A stretch of DNA of 64,000 bases from Pyruvatibacter mobilis (GCF_012848855.1 NZ_CP051630.1:723501-787500), one strand, 5' to 3'; positions 1 to 10,876 are shown, numbered from the stretch's first letter. Program-made: numbers and translations. Notes: a model not told the origin generated them from the sequence alone.

Positions 1-1823
1 GCGCGGACGGTGCCAGCGGCACCCTGTCCGGCCAATCCTCCGGCGGGGTCGGTGACTATCAGGCCACGCTGACGGCCCCTGACGCATCGGCGCTGGCGGG
101 CGTGCTGCCGCTGCCGCAGGCGGCGCTGGAGCGCGTTCAGTCCCTGTCGCTCAGCGCCCGTGCCTCGTGGCCCGCGGAAGCTGTGCCGGACCGGGCGGTG
201 GTCGGCCCCGAGCAGACCATGGCTCTGTCGGTGCTCGGCCGGGTGGGCGCTGTCCGCGTGGTGACGGAAGCGCTTTATGCCGCCGGGCCGAACGGCAACG
301 CGGATGCAGCCTATGAGGTTTCGTCCACCCTTGAATCCGATCACTGGCAGGATCTCATCAGCACGGTGACGGCCATTGCCGGTGTCGCGGGTGATGATTT
401 GCAGGATGCGGCTGCCGCCAAGGCGCAGGAAGCCGGTGAGGCCAAGGGGCCGCACATCATGACCGCCGCCATCGAGGGCGTGCGCGGGGCACCTTCCGTC
501 GTCGCGGTGGAAGTGGCGACCGACGCGCTGATGGGCAGCGCTGCGGGCACCGTGGATCTGGTGGCAAAGCCCGCCATCTACGCGCTTGATGTCCAGGCAG
601 GCAGTGATGACCCGGCAGCCGTCGCGGCGGCTGCGGGCTACCGCCTGCGCGATATCGATACGGTCACCTTCATGGGCGGTGTGCGGTTTGACGGGGAAGC
701 CTACAGCACCACCGGCATGTCGCTGGCGATGACCGGCAGTGACGGGCGTCTCGACATGACCATCGACGCAAGCGTGACGCCCGCTCATCTGATTGAAGGC
801 GGCGCCGTGCGTCCCCGGGGCACGGTGACGCTGGCCTCGCGGCAGACGGATCTGCCGATGCTGTTCGCGCTGCTGGGCGGGCACCACGTCACCCCGGCGG
901 CGGAGGGAAATGACAGTGACGCAACGGACGCGCCCCTGGAAACGGAGAGCCGCTGGAGCACAGGCCTGCTGCCCGTCGGCTGGATGACGGCGGCTGATCT
1001 CGACATTACCGTCACCGGCGAAAATGTGGGTGCGGGTGACCTGCGGGCCAGCGAGCTTGACGGCACCATGACCCTCAAGGACGGGGTGCTGACCCTGCCG
1101 CAGATGCGGGCCATCGCCTTTGACGGTGAGGTCCGGTCCTCGGGGTCCGTCACGGCGGGGGATGGTGTCAGCCTCGACATGAGTGTCGCAGGCACGGGGC
1201 TTGCCGCAGGAGATTTCGTGCGGGCGCTAGGCCTGGGTGAGGCGGGTACCGGCCTTGCCAATGTCGATTTCAAGATCACCGGCAATGGGCTCAGCGCCCT
1301 GGCGCTCGTCTCGTCCATCAAGGGTGAGGGCAGTTTCGAGGTGGTGGATGGCGCGCTTACGGGCGTGGACCTTGCCGCCCTCGGTGACGGGCTTGTGCAG
1401 CTTGATGATGTGGCCGATTTCGCGCCGCTGGCGGATGCCACGCTCAGCTCCGGCGCCACCTCCTTCAAGACGATCAAGGGCAATCTCGCCGTCACGTCCG
1501 GTGTCGTGCGCGCGCCGGATATCGCGCTGGAGCTTACGGCGGGCACGGGCCGGTCAGCGGCCTTCGCCGATATCGGCCGCATGGCGCTCGACGTGGAAGC
1601 CCGTTTGACGCCGCCGCAGCCGGAAGGCGCACCGCCGGTCGAGATCGTGGTGGCGGGGGATTTCACCGCACCGGAGCGGGTGACGAACACGTCGGCCCTT
1701 GAAGCCTTCGCAGGCCGCCGGCTGCTAGAAAAGGAAATCGAGGAGTTGGGCGCAGACCCCGCATCCGTCCGTGTACTGCTGGATCAGCCGTCGGACGGGA
1801 AGGCCGCTGTTTCCACACCCTGA
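1..1823 (+). CDS. AsmA family protein, C-terminal part (5' end outside window)
   Basis: The reading frame is already open at base 3 and runs to a TGA at 1821-1823; the N-terminus lies upstream of the window, so the GTG at 102 is an internal codon and not the start. About 607 residues are visible. They are low in Cys and rich in Gly, Thr and Asp, with the repeated pattern of short beta strands typical of the AsmA/TamB-like proteins. The stretch around 1230-1500 (GLANVDFKITGNG, IKGEGSFEVVDGALTGVDL) closely follows the conserved AsmA C-terminal region. Family members are inner-membrane-anchored periplasmic proteins linked to phospholipid transport and outer-membrane assembly. The family call is good; the specific role is unknown. 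Confidence 0.8.
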   Translation, partial: ADGASGTLSGQSSGGVGDYQATLTAPDASALAGVLPLPQAALERVQSLSLSARASWPAEAVPDRAVVGPEQTMALSVLGRVGAVRVVTEALYAAGPNGNADAAYEVSSTLESDHWQDLISTVTAIAGVAGDDLQDAAAAKAQEAGEAKGPHIMTAAIEGVRGAPSVVAVEVATDALMGSAAGTVDLVAKPAIYALDVQAGSDDPAAVAAAAGYRLRDIDTVTFMGGVRFDGEAYSTTGMSLAMTGSDGRLDMTIDASVTPAHLIEGGAVRPRGTVTLASRQTDLPMLFALLGGHHVTPAAEGNDSDATDAPLETESRWSTGLLPVGWMTAADLDITVTGENVGAGDLRASELDGTMTLKDGVLTLPQMRAIAFDGEVRSSGSVTAGDGVSLDMSVAGTGLAAGDFVRALGLGEAGTGLANVDFKITGNGLSALALVSSIKGEGSFEVVDGALTGVDLAALGDGLVQLDDVADFAPLADATLSSGATSFKTIKGNLAVTSGVVRAPDIALELTAGTGRSAAFADIGRMALDVEARLTPPQPEGAPPVEIVVAGDFTAPERVTNTSALEAFAGRRLLEKEIEELGADPASVRVLLDQPSDGKAAVSTP

Positions 1824-1838
1824 CGCCTCCGCCTGATC

Positions 1839-2096
1839 TCACTCACCGTCGGTCAAATCCGTGTCGCAGGCGGCGCGGGTCTTGAAGTGGTCGAGGATAT
1901 GCACCCTTACCTCGCTTGAGAGGCCACGCGGGGCATCGTCCCCCACGCGGCCTTCATCAATGCGGCGCACAAGCTCGTTGACGGAGATCTTGCGGGTGCA
2001 GGCGATCTCCTTGAGGGCGGACCAGAACTCCGGTTCCAGCGTGATGGATGTCCGGTGGCCGGACAGGGTCACAGATCGTTTGATCTCCGCGGGCAT
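1839..2096 (-). CDS. Small ribbon-helix-helix domain protein
   Basis: An 85-residue protein made almost entirely of one ribbon-helix-helix fold: a beta strand (KRSVTLSGHRTSITLEPEFW) followed by two helices (SALKEIACTRKISVNELVRRIDEGR). This matches the alphaproteobacterial RHH_4-type family of small DNA-binding-like proteins. Such proteins dimerise, and the paired strands contact DNA. It lies 43 bp downstream of fumC on the same strand and could be cotranscribed with it. It is convergent with the AsmA gene, only 15 bp away. The target genes are unknown. Confidence 0.8.
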   Translation of the reverse strand: MPAEIKRSVTLSGHRTSITLEPEFWSALKEIACTRKISVNELVRRIDEGRVGDDAPRGLSSEVRVHILDHFKTRAACDTDLTDGE

Positions 2097-2139
2097 GTGC
2101 GTCTCTTTCCGTTCCGGGCGGGTGCCTTAGGCTGGTCCC

Positions 2140-3531
<1,392 letters not shown>

Positions 3532-3701
3532 GGTGGGGGCTTCCCGTCTGGCTTGAGGTGGTTGAAACGGCCAGCGGTTTAGCACGCAGCACGGCTTCAT
3601 GCCACTCGCCCCCCGACCAGACCCCCCGCCAGTGCAGGGCGGCAGGGTGGCAAGGGGGGCAGTCGGCGCACAGGGGCTGATATGCGGGGGAGGGAGGTAG
3701 C

Positions 3702-4226
3702 CTACTTCTTGCGGAAGGCGTCGAGGCTCACGACCTCGCCCTGGGTCTCGCCGTCGCCGGCTTCGTCGGAGGTGTCGATCTCGGCGGGGCCGGGCACGGG
3801 CGGCATAGTGTCGCCTGCAGTTTCCTCCGCCGGTGCAGGCGCGGGGGCCGGTGTGCCGGTGCCTTCCTGGGGAGAGGGGGCGAATTGCAGGCCGAACTGG
3901 ACGCTGGGGTCGAAGAAGCCGGTCACCGCCTTGAAGGGAACCACCAGCTCGCGCGGCACGCCGCCGAACGCCAGCTTCACCGCAAAGCGGTCGCGGCTCA
4001 CTTCCAGGTCCCAGTACTGGTGCTGGAGCACGATGGTCATTTCGTCCGGGAAGTCCGACCGCAGCTCGTCGCTCATCACCACGCCGGGTGCCTGGGTGGC
4101 AAAGGTGATGAAGAAATGGTGCTCGCCGGGCAGGCCCTCGCGCTGAGCCTGTTCCAGAACGTCATGCACCACCTGGCGTAGCGCCTCTCGGGCGAGAATG
4201 TCGTACTGGATGGAATCAGTCGGCAA
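3702..4226 (-). CDS. sspB: SspB family ClpXP adaptor (alpha type)
   Basis: A 174-residue homologue of stringent starvation protein B, the adaptor that binds ssrA-tagged polypeptides and hands them to the ClpXP protease. The conserved SspB core covers about residues 5-125 ([64 protein letters not shown]). It is followed by an acidic, Pro/Ala-rich linker and a short C-terminal tail ([12 protein letters not shown]) of the kind that docks on ClpX. The start is a TTG at 4226, supported by AAGGAG seven bases upstream; no ATG fits the conserved N-terminus. The permuted ssrA gene lies directly upstream on the same strand, a meaningful pairing. Confidence 0.92.
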   Translation of the reverse strand: MPTDSIQYDILAREALRQVVHDVLEQAQREGLPGEHHFFITFATQAPGVVMSDELRSDFPDEMTIVLQHQYWDLEVSRDRFAVKLAFGGVPRELVVPFKAVTGFFDPSVQFGLQFAPSPQEGTGTPAPAPAPAEETAGDTMPPVPGPAEIDTSDEAGDGETQGEVVSLDAFRKK

Positions 4227-4384
4227 GGGGGCTCTCCTTGATCGTTGGTCCGGGGAGGTCGGTCCAGGGTGATCTGACCAGCGATCCTTATCGCTGAAAA
4301 TAGCTGGGAATTCAAAGCATGGCGATGTGGATGGTTACCCCATCCCGAACAACCCGCCGCACCAGTCTGCATGCTTGAATATGG

Positions 4385-4738
4385 AAGTGAGGGCTTCTGT
4401 TGCCAGGTGCCCTCGAACCCCGCTCAACGGTGCGAACCGTTAAGGCTTGAATTGAAGCGATCGCGCTGCGTTACGCAGCGAGACGTGCTTCCGCATAGTT
4501 GTCGTTGGCAACTATCAATATGGCCCGATAACGGCGGAACCATGCCGAGCGAAAGAACTGCCTTTACGCCCTCGTCGATCCTAGTTCGCCCCCACAGAAA
4601 CCCGCCGTCGCAGCTTGTGCCCAATGGGCTGCCGGGATACCGGCGGGTTTGTGGTGGAGGCGCCGGGTACTGCCCCCGGGTCCGATAGGTTTATTGCGCA
4701 GACCGTTTATCGCCATAGTCAGGTGCGACCTGACACAC
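4385..4738 (-). ncRNA. ssrA: tmRNA, circularly permuted two-piece form
   Basis: Read on the minus strand, the gene begins with an acceptor piece ending ...GGCGCCTCCACCA (CCA at 4654-4652, with a T-arm just before it). It continues with a 58-nt spacer whose ends pair (AAACCCGCCG with CGGCGGGTTT). The coding piece starts at 4593 with GGGGGCGAAC, followed by GGATCGACG, the conserved tmRNA D-loop-like segment. GGGGGCG pairs with CGCCTCC to rebuild the acceptor stem. The tag frame at 4509-4471 reads ANDNYAEARLAA-stop and ends in the LAA expected for ClpXP recognition. Permutation and processing into two RNAs are characteristic of alphaproteobacteria. Outer ends are approximate. A candidate -10 (TATATA, 4746-4741) lies just upstream. 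Confidence 0.93.
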
Positions 4739-4740
4739 CC

Positions 4741-4769
4741 TATATAGGCCCATATGAGGGTTGATTAAA
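4741..4769 (-). promoter_or_regulatory. Candidate ssrA promoter
   Basis: On the minus strand a TATATA box at 4746-4741 sits 17 bp downstream of a weak -35 (TTTAAT, 4769-4764). This would start transcription near 4733. A perfect 7-bp stem, 3-nt loop hairpin (4718-4734) begins right there and could be the 5' end of the precursor. The -10 is convincing; the -35 is poor, so the assignment is tentative. Confidence 0.4.
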
Positions 4770-4836
4770 GGTGTTCGGCACCAAAACCCCTTCAAACCCG
4801 CGCCTTTGGTGCATGGAGCCCCACACCGCCTCCCGC

Positions 4837-6006
4837 TCAATCGGCGGGCAGGTTGGCCCGCAGGAAGCGGATCAGGTTGCCGCCCATCACCTTGGCGATG
4901 GTTTCTTCCGGCAGGCCCGCCTTCAGCAGTTCATCGGTCAGCACCGCCAGCTCGGACGTATCGAAGGCCACCTGGGTAGCCCCGTCATAGTCAGAGCCGA
5001 GGGCCACATGATCCTCGCCCACGAGATTGACTGCGTAGACGATGCTGCGGGCGATACCCGCGGGGGAGATGTCGCAGACAGCCCCTTCCCAGTAGCCGAT
5101 GCCGATGAGGCCGCCCTGGGACGCGATGCGCTGCATCAGCCCGTCCGAGAGGTTGCGCACGCTGTCGCAGGCACCGCGCACGCCGGTATGCGAAACCACG
5201 ACCGGCCGGGTGGCCATGTCGAGCACGTCCGCCACCGCGTTGGGGGAGGAGTGGGCCACATCAATGATGATCTTGCGGGCTTCGGCGGCCTTCACCACCT
5301 CGCGGCCATAAGCGTTGAGGCCTTCGCCGGTGAGACCGTGCAGGGAGCCGCCGAGATCATTGTCGAAGAAATGGTGCAGGCCGAACATGCGGTAGCCCGC
5401 CTCATAGAGTACCTCCACATTGGCGATGTCGCCTTCAAGCGGGTGGGAGCCCTCGGTGGCCAGCAGGCCGCCGACGAGGCCGGGATTGCCGGCGCGGGCG
5501 GCGAGAAGGGCGTCGAGGTCCGCGCGGGTGCGGATCAGTTTGAGGGCATCCGGCTTGCGCTCGGCGGCGGTCGCCAGCTTGTCGGCCTGGTAGAGCGCGC
5601 GCTCCAGCAGGCTGCCCCAGGTGGACACCGGCCAGGCCTGCGCCATGGCGGCCAGGGTAATCTGGTCGCTGTCGGCTGAGTTCTCTTCATAGTTCTGGCC
5701 GTCCGGCACCTTGGTGACGACCGAGAACACCTGCAGCGCCACATTGCCTTCCACAAGGCGCGGCACATCCACATGGCCGCGGTCCGCGCGGTCCAGCACA
5801 TCGCGGCTCCACAGCAGGGTGTCGGAGTGCAGGTCGGCGATGGTGAGCCGCTCATGCAGCTTCATGGCCGTATCGCTCACCTGATAGGGCGCGTGCTCCA
5901 GCACCCGGTTGGTCGGCCGCTCCAGCGCGCCGGGCACGATGAACCAGGCCAGGCCGTAATAGATGACGGCCAGTGCGCCGATGATGATCGCGGTCCATTT
6001 GAACAT
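4837..6006 (-). CDS. Membrane-anchored dipeptidase, peptidase M19 family
   Basis: A 389-residue zinc dipeptidase of the renal (membrane) dipeptidase family. One N-terminal hydrophobic segment (residues 4-24) should anchor it with the catalytic domain in the periplasm. Metal-ligand motifs of the M19 TIM barrel are visible in order: LHSDT, LLATEGSHPLEG, IIDVAHSS, VVSHTG and GSDYDG. The family hydrolyses a range of L-L and L-D dipeptides, and bacterial members often act on cell-wall-derived or D-amino-acid dipeptides. The substrate here cannot be told from sequence. It stands alone, divergent from the inverse autotransporter gene. Its 3' side faces the ssrA promoter with an AT-rich gap holding an inverted repeat (4778-4785 with 4805-4812). 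Confidence 0.9.
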   Translation of the reverse strand: MFKWTAIIIGALAVIYYGLAWFIVPGALERPTNRVLEHAPYQVSDTAMKLHERLTIADLHSDTLLWSRDVLDRADRGHVDVPRLVEGNVALQVFSVVTKVPDGQNYEENSADSDQITLAAMAQAWPVSTWGSLLERALYQADKLATAAERKPDALKLIRTRADLDALLAARAGNPGLVGGLLATEGSHPLEGDIANVEVLYEAGYRMFGLHHFFDNDLGGSLHGLTGEGLNAYGREVVKAAEARKIIIDVAHSSPNAVADVLDMATRPVVVSHTGVRGACDSVRNLSDGLMQRIASQGGLIGIGYWEGAVCDISPAGIARSIVYAVNLVGEDHVALGSDYDGATQVAFDTSELAVLTDELLKAGLPEETIAKVMGGNLIRFLRANLPAD

Positions 6007-6218
6007 GAGTGTCCCCCCTTGTTGCTGGGCTATCCGTCTTTGCGGCCCCTATAGCACTGAAAGGTGACGGGCACGCACCGGATTTACCTTGAATCCTGCC
6101 CGCCTATTGGCGCGCTGTCGCCTGCGTGCCAAACTGCAATGGTAAACAGATGATTAACGCGGGCCGAAGCGGACACTTGGGGGTGCCGCCGCCTGCAATC
6201 TGTGTGCGGGGGCACCAC

Positions 6219-8477
6219 ATGATCGACCGTTCTGTTCGCCGGTTCGTGCATTTGCTCGGACGTCTGGCGCTTGGCGTTGCGCTGGGCACCCTGGTCCTTG
6301 CGCCCGGCCAGGCGGCGGCCTCCGGCACCGCCTCGACGGGTGGCGACAGCGCCTGGAGCGGCTGGGCGGAGCTTGGCGGCTATCTGGGCGGGTCGGGGTC
6401 CGAGCGTGGCGAGGCGGCGCTGTTTCTGCCGCTGATGCAGTCCGATGAGAGCCTGGTGTTCACCGATGTGCGGGGCAAGCTGTTCGAGGATCAGGTCTCC
6501 GAGATCAACGCCGCCGTGGGTTTCCGCCACATGTTGCCGTCAGGCTGGAATCTCGGCGTGTGGGCCGGCGGGGATCATCGCCATAGTTCCGAGAAAAACA
6601 CGTTCTGGGCGGCCTCCGGCGGCGTGGAGGCCCTGTCCGAGCAGTTCGATGTGCGCATCAACGGCTATTGGGCGCTGACCGATCCCAAGCGGTCGCCGGG
6701 CACAACGCAGGCGCGGATCGAAGGCAGCCAGATCTATATCGAGGGCGCGTCCGAAGTGCCGCTGTCGGGGGTCGACGGCGAAATCGGCACCTTGGTACCG
6801 CTTGAATGGCTTGGGGCGGACCCGGCCACCCAGGCGCTGCGCATCTATGCGGGCGGCTTCCATTTCGATGCGGATGAGGCGCCGGACAATATCTCCGGCC
6901 CCAAGGCGCGGATCGAGTTCCGGGTGGATGACATCATCCCGGTGATGCCCGGCTCGCGCCTGTCGCTTGAAGGGGAGTGGCGGTCCGATGAAGTGCGCGG
7001 CGGCAATGTGGAAGCCGGCGTGCGGTTCAGGCTGCCGTTCACCGTCGTCTCCGGCGGGGCGGAGGTCGGCCGGCCGCGCAGTGTTCAGTGGCGGCGGATG
7101 ACCGACGGGCTGGAGCGCGACACGGATATCGTGACCGAGCCCAGCGGCCGGGAACTGGTGGAAGACGCTGCTACCGGCGTCGCGCTCGACCGGGTGGCCT
7201 ATGCGGATGCCACAACCGGCATCACGGCTCCGGCGGCCGCCAATGGCGGCAACACGCTGATCGTCGTGGACGGTTCGGCGGGCACGCTGTTCGGCCCGCA
7301 GACCTTGCAGGCCAACCAGACAGTGGTCGGCGGCGGCGGCAGTGTCGAGGTGCGCGGGCGCACCAGCGGCGCGGTCACCACGCTGACGGCGCCGGGCGCG
7401 CGCCCCACCTTGCGCAATCTCGCCGACGCACCGACCCTCAACCTCGTCGACCGCACCCATGTGGCGGGCCTTGATGTAACCGGCATACCGCTCAACGCCT
7501 TCAATGACGGCGTGTCGATCGGGTCGTCGGCCTTTGTGGTGCTGGATGATGTCAGCATCCGGAATGTCGGCGGTGCGGGCATCAATGCCATGGATGGCAA
7601 CACGCTGACCCTGCGCAATGTGTCGGTCGGGTTCACCCCGTTCGGCCCGTCGCTGGCGATCAACAATGCCAACCAGGTGACGGTGGCCAACAGCGTGTTC
7701 GACACCGGCCTGTTCGGCCTGTTTGCCAATGACAGCAACCAGATCACCATCAGCAACTCCACCATCTCCAATATGTGCAATGACGGTGTGCGCATTGATG
7801 ACGACAACACACTCGTGCTGTCGGGTGTCACTGTCAGCTCCATCTGCGGCGACGCGGTGGCCTTCGACAACCGCAATGGCATCACCATTGCCGGAACAAG
7901 CTTCTCGGGTATCGGGTTCGATGTGCTGTTCGGCTTCGACGACAACACCGTGAACGTCTCCGATGTCACGGTCAGCAGTGCAAATGAGGACTTTATCGAG
8001 GTGCGGGACGGCAACTCGATCACTGTCACCAACAGCACGGCTACGGGCCTGGGCGGCCGCGGCTACCTCCTGTCTGACCGGAACACTCTCTCCGTCACCG
8101 GCGGGTCCGTGACGGCGGTGCTCGAGGGGCTGGACGCGGATGACAACAACACCATCACCCTCACCAACACCGCCATCACCTCGACGGGTGGTGAAGAGGG
8201 CGTCGATATCTCGGACGGCAACGTGCTGACGGTCACCGGCACCACCATCTCCGCCAATGGCAATAACGGCCTGGAGATGACCGTGGGCAACCAGGTGACG
8301 GTGAACATGTCCGTCCTCGCCGGCACGCCGACCAACACCATCCGGTTCGATGGGGCAGGCAATGCCGTCTCCGGCTCGGGCAATGTGGACAATTCCGCAC
8401 CGACCACGGCCTTCTGCTCGGATATCGGCGGCCAGGTGGGGTCCATCGGCTTTACCAACGGGACGAGCTGCCCGTAG
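6219..8477 (+). CDS. Inverse-autotransporter-like surface protein with beta-helix passenger
   Basis: A 752-residue exported protein. The start at 6219 gives a clean signal peptide (Arg-rich n-region, hydrophobic core, cleavage near AAASG); upstream in-frame ATGs at 6126 and 6150 would mask it. Residues about 45-310 resemble the inverse autotransporter beta domain ([25 protein letters not shown], then [26 protein letters not shown], ending with the hallmark-like ERDTDIVTE). The passenger, residues about 340-740, is a right-handed parallel beta-helix with eleven rungs of 22-24 residues, each opening with N-x-[VIL]-T-[VIL]. The barrel inserts in the outer membrane and the C-terminal passenger is expected to be exposed. 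Intimin and invasin carry Ig-like passengers instead. Ligand and function are unknown. Confidence 0.75.
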   Translation: MIDRSVRRFVHLLGRLALGVALGTLVLAPGQAAASGTASTGGDSAWSGWAELGGYLGGSGSERGEAALFLPLMQSDESLVFTDVRGKLFEDQVSEINAAVGFRHMLPSGWNLGVWAGGDHRHSSEKNTFWAASGGVEALSEQFDVRINGYWALTDPKRSPGTTQARIEGSQIYIEGASEVPLSGVDGEIGTLVPLEWLGADPATQALRIYAGGFHFDADEAPDNISGPKARIEFRVDDIIPVMPGSRLSLEGEWRSDEVRGGNVEAGVRFRLPFTVVSGGAEVGRPRSVQWRRMTDGLERDTDIVTEPSGRELVEDAATGVALDRVAYADATTGITAPAAANGGNTLIVVDGSAGTLFGPQTLQANQTVVGGGGSVEVRGRTSGAVTTLTAPGARPTLRNLADAPTLNLVDRTHVAGLDVTGIPLNAFNDGVSIGSSAFVVLDDVSIRNVGGAGINAMDGNTLTLRNVSVGFTPFGPSLAINNANQVTVANSVFDTGLFGLFANDSNQITISNSTISNMCNDGVRIDDDNTLVLSGVTVSSICGDAVAFDNRNGITIAGTSFSGIGFDVLFGFDDNTVNVSDVTVSSANEDFIEVRDGNSITVTNSTATGLGGRGYLLSDRNTLSVTGGSVTAVLEGLDADDNNTITLTNTAITSTGGEEGVDISDGNVLTVTGTTISANGNNGLEMTVGNQVTVNMSVLAGTPTNTIRFDGAGNAVSGSGNVDNSAPTTAFCSDIGGQVGSIGFTNGTSCP
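7598..8303 (+). repeat. Coding repeat: eleven beta-helix rungs of 66-72 bp
   Basis: Within the passenger region, eleven units of 22-24 codons follow each other, beginning with NTLTL, NQVTV, NQITI, NTLVL, NGITI, NTVNV, NSITV, NTLSV, NTITL, NVLTV and NQVTV. Each rung usually ends with an acidic turn (DDD, DNR, FDD, RDG). The pattern is a regular asparagine/hydrophobic ladder, expected to stack as a solenoid. DNA identity between units is modest, so the repeats are old or under protein-level selection. Confidence 0.8.
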
Positions 8478-8553
8478 CAGGGTGGAACCAGAGTCTTCGG
8501 GGGCGGCTGGAATCGGCTTCCGCCCCCGCCAGACTCGCGTTAACCTCTGGCCC

Positions 8554-9348
8554 ATGCAGCAATATCACGAGCTTATGAGCCGCGTTCTCCGCGAGGGCGT
8601 GCGCAAGGATGACCGGACCGGCACGGGCACGGTCTCGGTTTTCGGCCATCAGATGCGGTTTGATCTGGGGCAGGGCTTCCCCCTTGTCACCACCAAGAAG
8701 CTGCATCTCAAATCCATCATCCACGAGCTTCTGTGGTTCATCGCGGGCGATACCAACACCCGTTATCTCAAGGCGAACGGCGTCAGCATCTGGGATGAAT
8801 GGGCGGATGAGAACGGCAATCTCGGCCCCGTCTACGGCAAGCAGTGGCGCTCCTGGGACATGCCGGAGGGCGGCACGGTCGATCAGCTCAAATGGCTGGT
8901 GAACGAGATCAGGACCAACCCGGATTCGCGGCGGCTGATCGTGTCGGCGTGGAACCCGGCGGACCTCGACAAGATGGCGCTGGCCCCGTGCCACTGCCTG
9001 TTCCAGTTCTACGTGGCCGACGGCAAGCTTTCCTGCCAGCTCTACCAGCGCTCGGCGGACATCTTCCTCGGCGTGCCGTTCAACATCGCGTCCTATGCGC
9101 TGCTGACGCTGATGATCGCGCAGGTGGCGGGGCTTGAGCCGGGCGACTTCGTGCACACCTTCGGCGACGCGCATCTGTACTCCAACCATCTGGAGCAGGC
9201 GCGCACCCAGCTTGAGCGTGAGCCCTATCCGCTGCCGCGCATGGTGCTGAACCCGGAGGTGCGGTCGCTGTTCGATTTTACCTATGAGGATTTCAGCCTC
9301 GAGGGCTATCAGGCGCACCCGCACATCTCCGCGCCGGTCGCGGTCTGA
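8554..9348 (+). CDS. thyA: Thymidylate synthase
   Basis: A 264-residue protein, exactly the length of the E. coli enzyme. It makes dTMP from dUMP using methylenetetrahydrofolate and releases dihydrofolate. The catalytic cysteine is Cys146 in the motif [13 protein letters not shown]. The dUMP-binding motifs [20 protein letters not shown] and [12 protein letters not shown] are intact. The open frame extends 68 codons upstream over the end of the preceding gene, but the ATG at 8554 starts the canonical N-terminus [12 protein letters not shown]. folA follows after 12 bp, the usual pairing that regenerates tetrahydrofolate from the product. Confidence 0.98.
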   Translation: MQQYHELMSRVLREGVRKDDRTGTGTVSVFGHQMRFDLGQGFPLVTTKKLHLKSIIHELLWFIAGDTNTRYLKANGVSIWDEWADENGNLGPVYGKQWRSWDMPEGGTVDQLKWLVNEIRTNPDSRRLIVSAWNPADLDKMALAPCHCLFQFYVADGKLSCQLYQRSADIFLGVPFNIASYALLTLMIAQVAGLEPGDFVHTFGDAHLYSNHLEQARTQLEREPYPLPRMVLNPEVRSLFDFTYEDFSLEGYQAHPHISAPVAV

Positions 9349-9360
9349 GGGTCCTGCGTC

Positions 9361-9873
9361 ATGCGTATTTCCATGGTGGTCGCCGTGGCCGAGAACGGCA
9401 TCATCGGCGCGGATAACGGGTTGCCGTGGCGCCTGAAGGGCGACATGAAGCATTTCCGGGCGACGACCATGGGCAAGCCCATCATCGCCGGGCGCACCAC
9501 CTTCAATTCCTTCGGCAAGCCCCTGCCGGGCCGCACCAACATCGTGCTCAGCCGCAGTGAGGCGCCGGTGCCCGATGGCGTGGTGCTGGTGCATTCGCTG
9601 GAAGACGCGCTGGCCGCGGCGGCGGGCGAAGGGGCGGAAGAGGCCTGCATCGTCGGCGGCGCGCAGGTCTATGCCCAGGCCATGGCGTATGCGCACATTC
9701 TGCATTTCACCCGCGTCCACATGGATGCGGACGGCGATACGGCCTTTCCTGATTTCGACGAGGACGCATGGACGCAGGTATCCGCTGAGCGCCACGAGGC
9801 CGGGGAGGGCGACAACTGCGCCTACACAATTCTGCGGCTGGACCGGAAGGGCCCGCCGCCAAAAAGCATCTGA
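9361..9873 (+). CDS. folA: Dihydrofolate reductase
   Basis: A 170-residue NADPH-dependent enzyme that reduces dihydrofolate to tetrahydrofolate. Visible family features are the N-terminal strand and loop (MVVAVAENGIIGADNGLPWRLKGDMKHFR, holding the conserved Pro-Trp and the acidic Asp of the active site), the cofactor motif GRTTFNSFGKPLPGRTNIVLSR, and IVGGAQVYAQAM. The second cofactor motif is GRTTF where most relatives have GRKT; this is a conservative variation. It is 12 bp behind thyA and surely cotranscribed. Confidence 0.97.
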   Translation: MRISMVVAVAENGIIGADNGLPWRLKGDMKHFRATTMGKPIIAGRTTFNSFGKPLPGRTNIVLSRSEAPVPDGVVLVHSLEDALAAAAGEGAEEACIVGGAQVYAQAMAYAHILHFTRVHMDADGDTAFPDFDEDAWTQVSAERHEAGEGDNCAYTILRLDRKGPPPKSI

Positions 9874-9906
9874 CCACTTAGATAATCAGAACCCAGGGAG
9901 AATTTC

Positions 9907-10824
9907 ATGACCGACTTTACCGAGGTGGCCTCCGGCCTGCGCTTTCCCGAAGGCCCCATCGCGATGGATGACGGATCGGTCATCCTCGTGGAGATCGCCC
10001 GCGGCACGCTGAGCCGCGTGTCGCCGGAGGGCGAAGTGTCCGTCATCGCAGAGCTGGGCGGCGGGCCGAATGGCGCTGCCATCGGGCCGGACGGCGCGGT
10101 CTATGTCTGCAACAATGGCGGCTTTGCCTGGCATGAGCGCGACGGGCTGCTGATCCCCGGCGACAAGCCCGATGATTATTCCGGCGGCCGCATCGAGCGT
10201 GTGGACCTTGAGACCGGCAAGGTCGATGTTCTTTACACGGAATGTGACGGCGTGCCGCTCAACGGGCCGAACGACATCGTGTTCGACAAGCAGGGCGGGT
10301 TCTGGTTCACCGATCTTGGTAAGAGCTACGACCGGGTGACGGATCGCGGGGCGCTCTACTATGCCAAGCCGGACGGCTCGTCGATCACCCAGCAGGCCTT
10401 CCCGCTCAACACGCCCAACGGCGTCGGCCTGTCGCCGGACGAGGACCGGGTCTATTTCGCGGACACCGTGTCCGGCCGCGTCTGGTATCTCGACATTGAA
10501 AGCCCGGGCGTCGCCAAGGCACCGGACCTGCCGATCCCGGCCAACCTGCTGGTGAGCGTGCCGGACCTGCAATATTTCGACAGCCTGGCAGTGGATGCCG
10601 AGGGCAATATCTGCGTCGCCACCATCTTCAATGGCGGCATCACGTCCGTGTCGCCGGACGGGCAGACGGTGAAGCACACCCCGTTCCCGGATCTGCTGGT
10701 CACCAATATCTGCTTCGGCGGGCCTGACCTGAAAACCGCTTACATCACCCTGTCGGGCACCGGCAAGCTGGTGAAGTGCGAGTGGCCGGTCGCGGGCCTG
10801 CCGCTCAACTTCCTCAACAAGTAA
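9907..10824 (+). CDS. SMP-30/gluconolactonase/LRE family protein
   Basis: A 305-residue six-bladed beta-propeller of the SMP-30/Gluconolactonase family, whose members are metal-dependent lactonases or related hydrolases. The N-terminal FPEGPIAMDDGSVILVEI carries the first metal-ligand glutamate. LNGPNDIVFDKQGGFWFTD provides the Asn and Asp sites, and SLAVDAEGNICVATIF gives the last Asp motif. There is no signal peptide, so it is probably cytoplasmic. It starts 33 bp after folA, with GGGAG upstream of its ATG, and could be read through from the thyA-folA unit. A strong terminator follows. The substrate is unknown. Confidence 0.88.
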   Translation: MTDFTEVASGLRFPEGPIAMDDGSVILVEIARGTLSRVSPEGEVSVIAELGGGPNGAAIGPDGAVYVCNNGGFAWHERDGLLIPGDKPDDYSGGRIERVDLETGKVDVLYTECDGVPLNGPNDIVFDKQGGFWFTDLGKSYDRVTDRGALYYAKPDGSSITQQAFPLNTPNGVGLSPDEDRVYFADTVSGRVWYLDIESPGVAKAPDLPIPANLLVSVPDLQYFDSLAVDAEGNICVATIFNGGITSVSPDGQTVKHTPFPDLLVTNICFGGPDLKTAYITLSGTGKLVKCEWPVAGLPLNFLNK

Positions 10825-10841
10825 GCCATTTGCGGCTTTGC

Positions 10842-10876
10842 AGGGCCGGTACCCCGGGCGGGGTGCCGGCCCTTTT
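10842..10876 (+). terminator. Rho-independent terminator after the SMP-30 gene
   Basis: A long GC-rich stem (AGGGCCGG...CCGGCCCT with inner ACCCC/GGGGT pairing) is followed by TTTT. It closes the thyA-folA-SMP-30 unit. Confidence 0.85.

Noticed and set aside
4371-4688. Short open frames across the ssrA region
   Set aside because: The region is a tmRNA gene; the only translated frame is the 12-residue tag on the minus strand.
6540-8555. 671-codon open frame antisense to the beta-helix protein
   Set aside because: Its repeat pattern is the mirror image of the sense-strand rungs.
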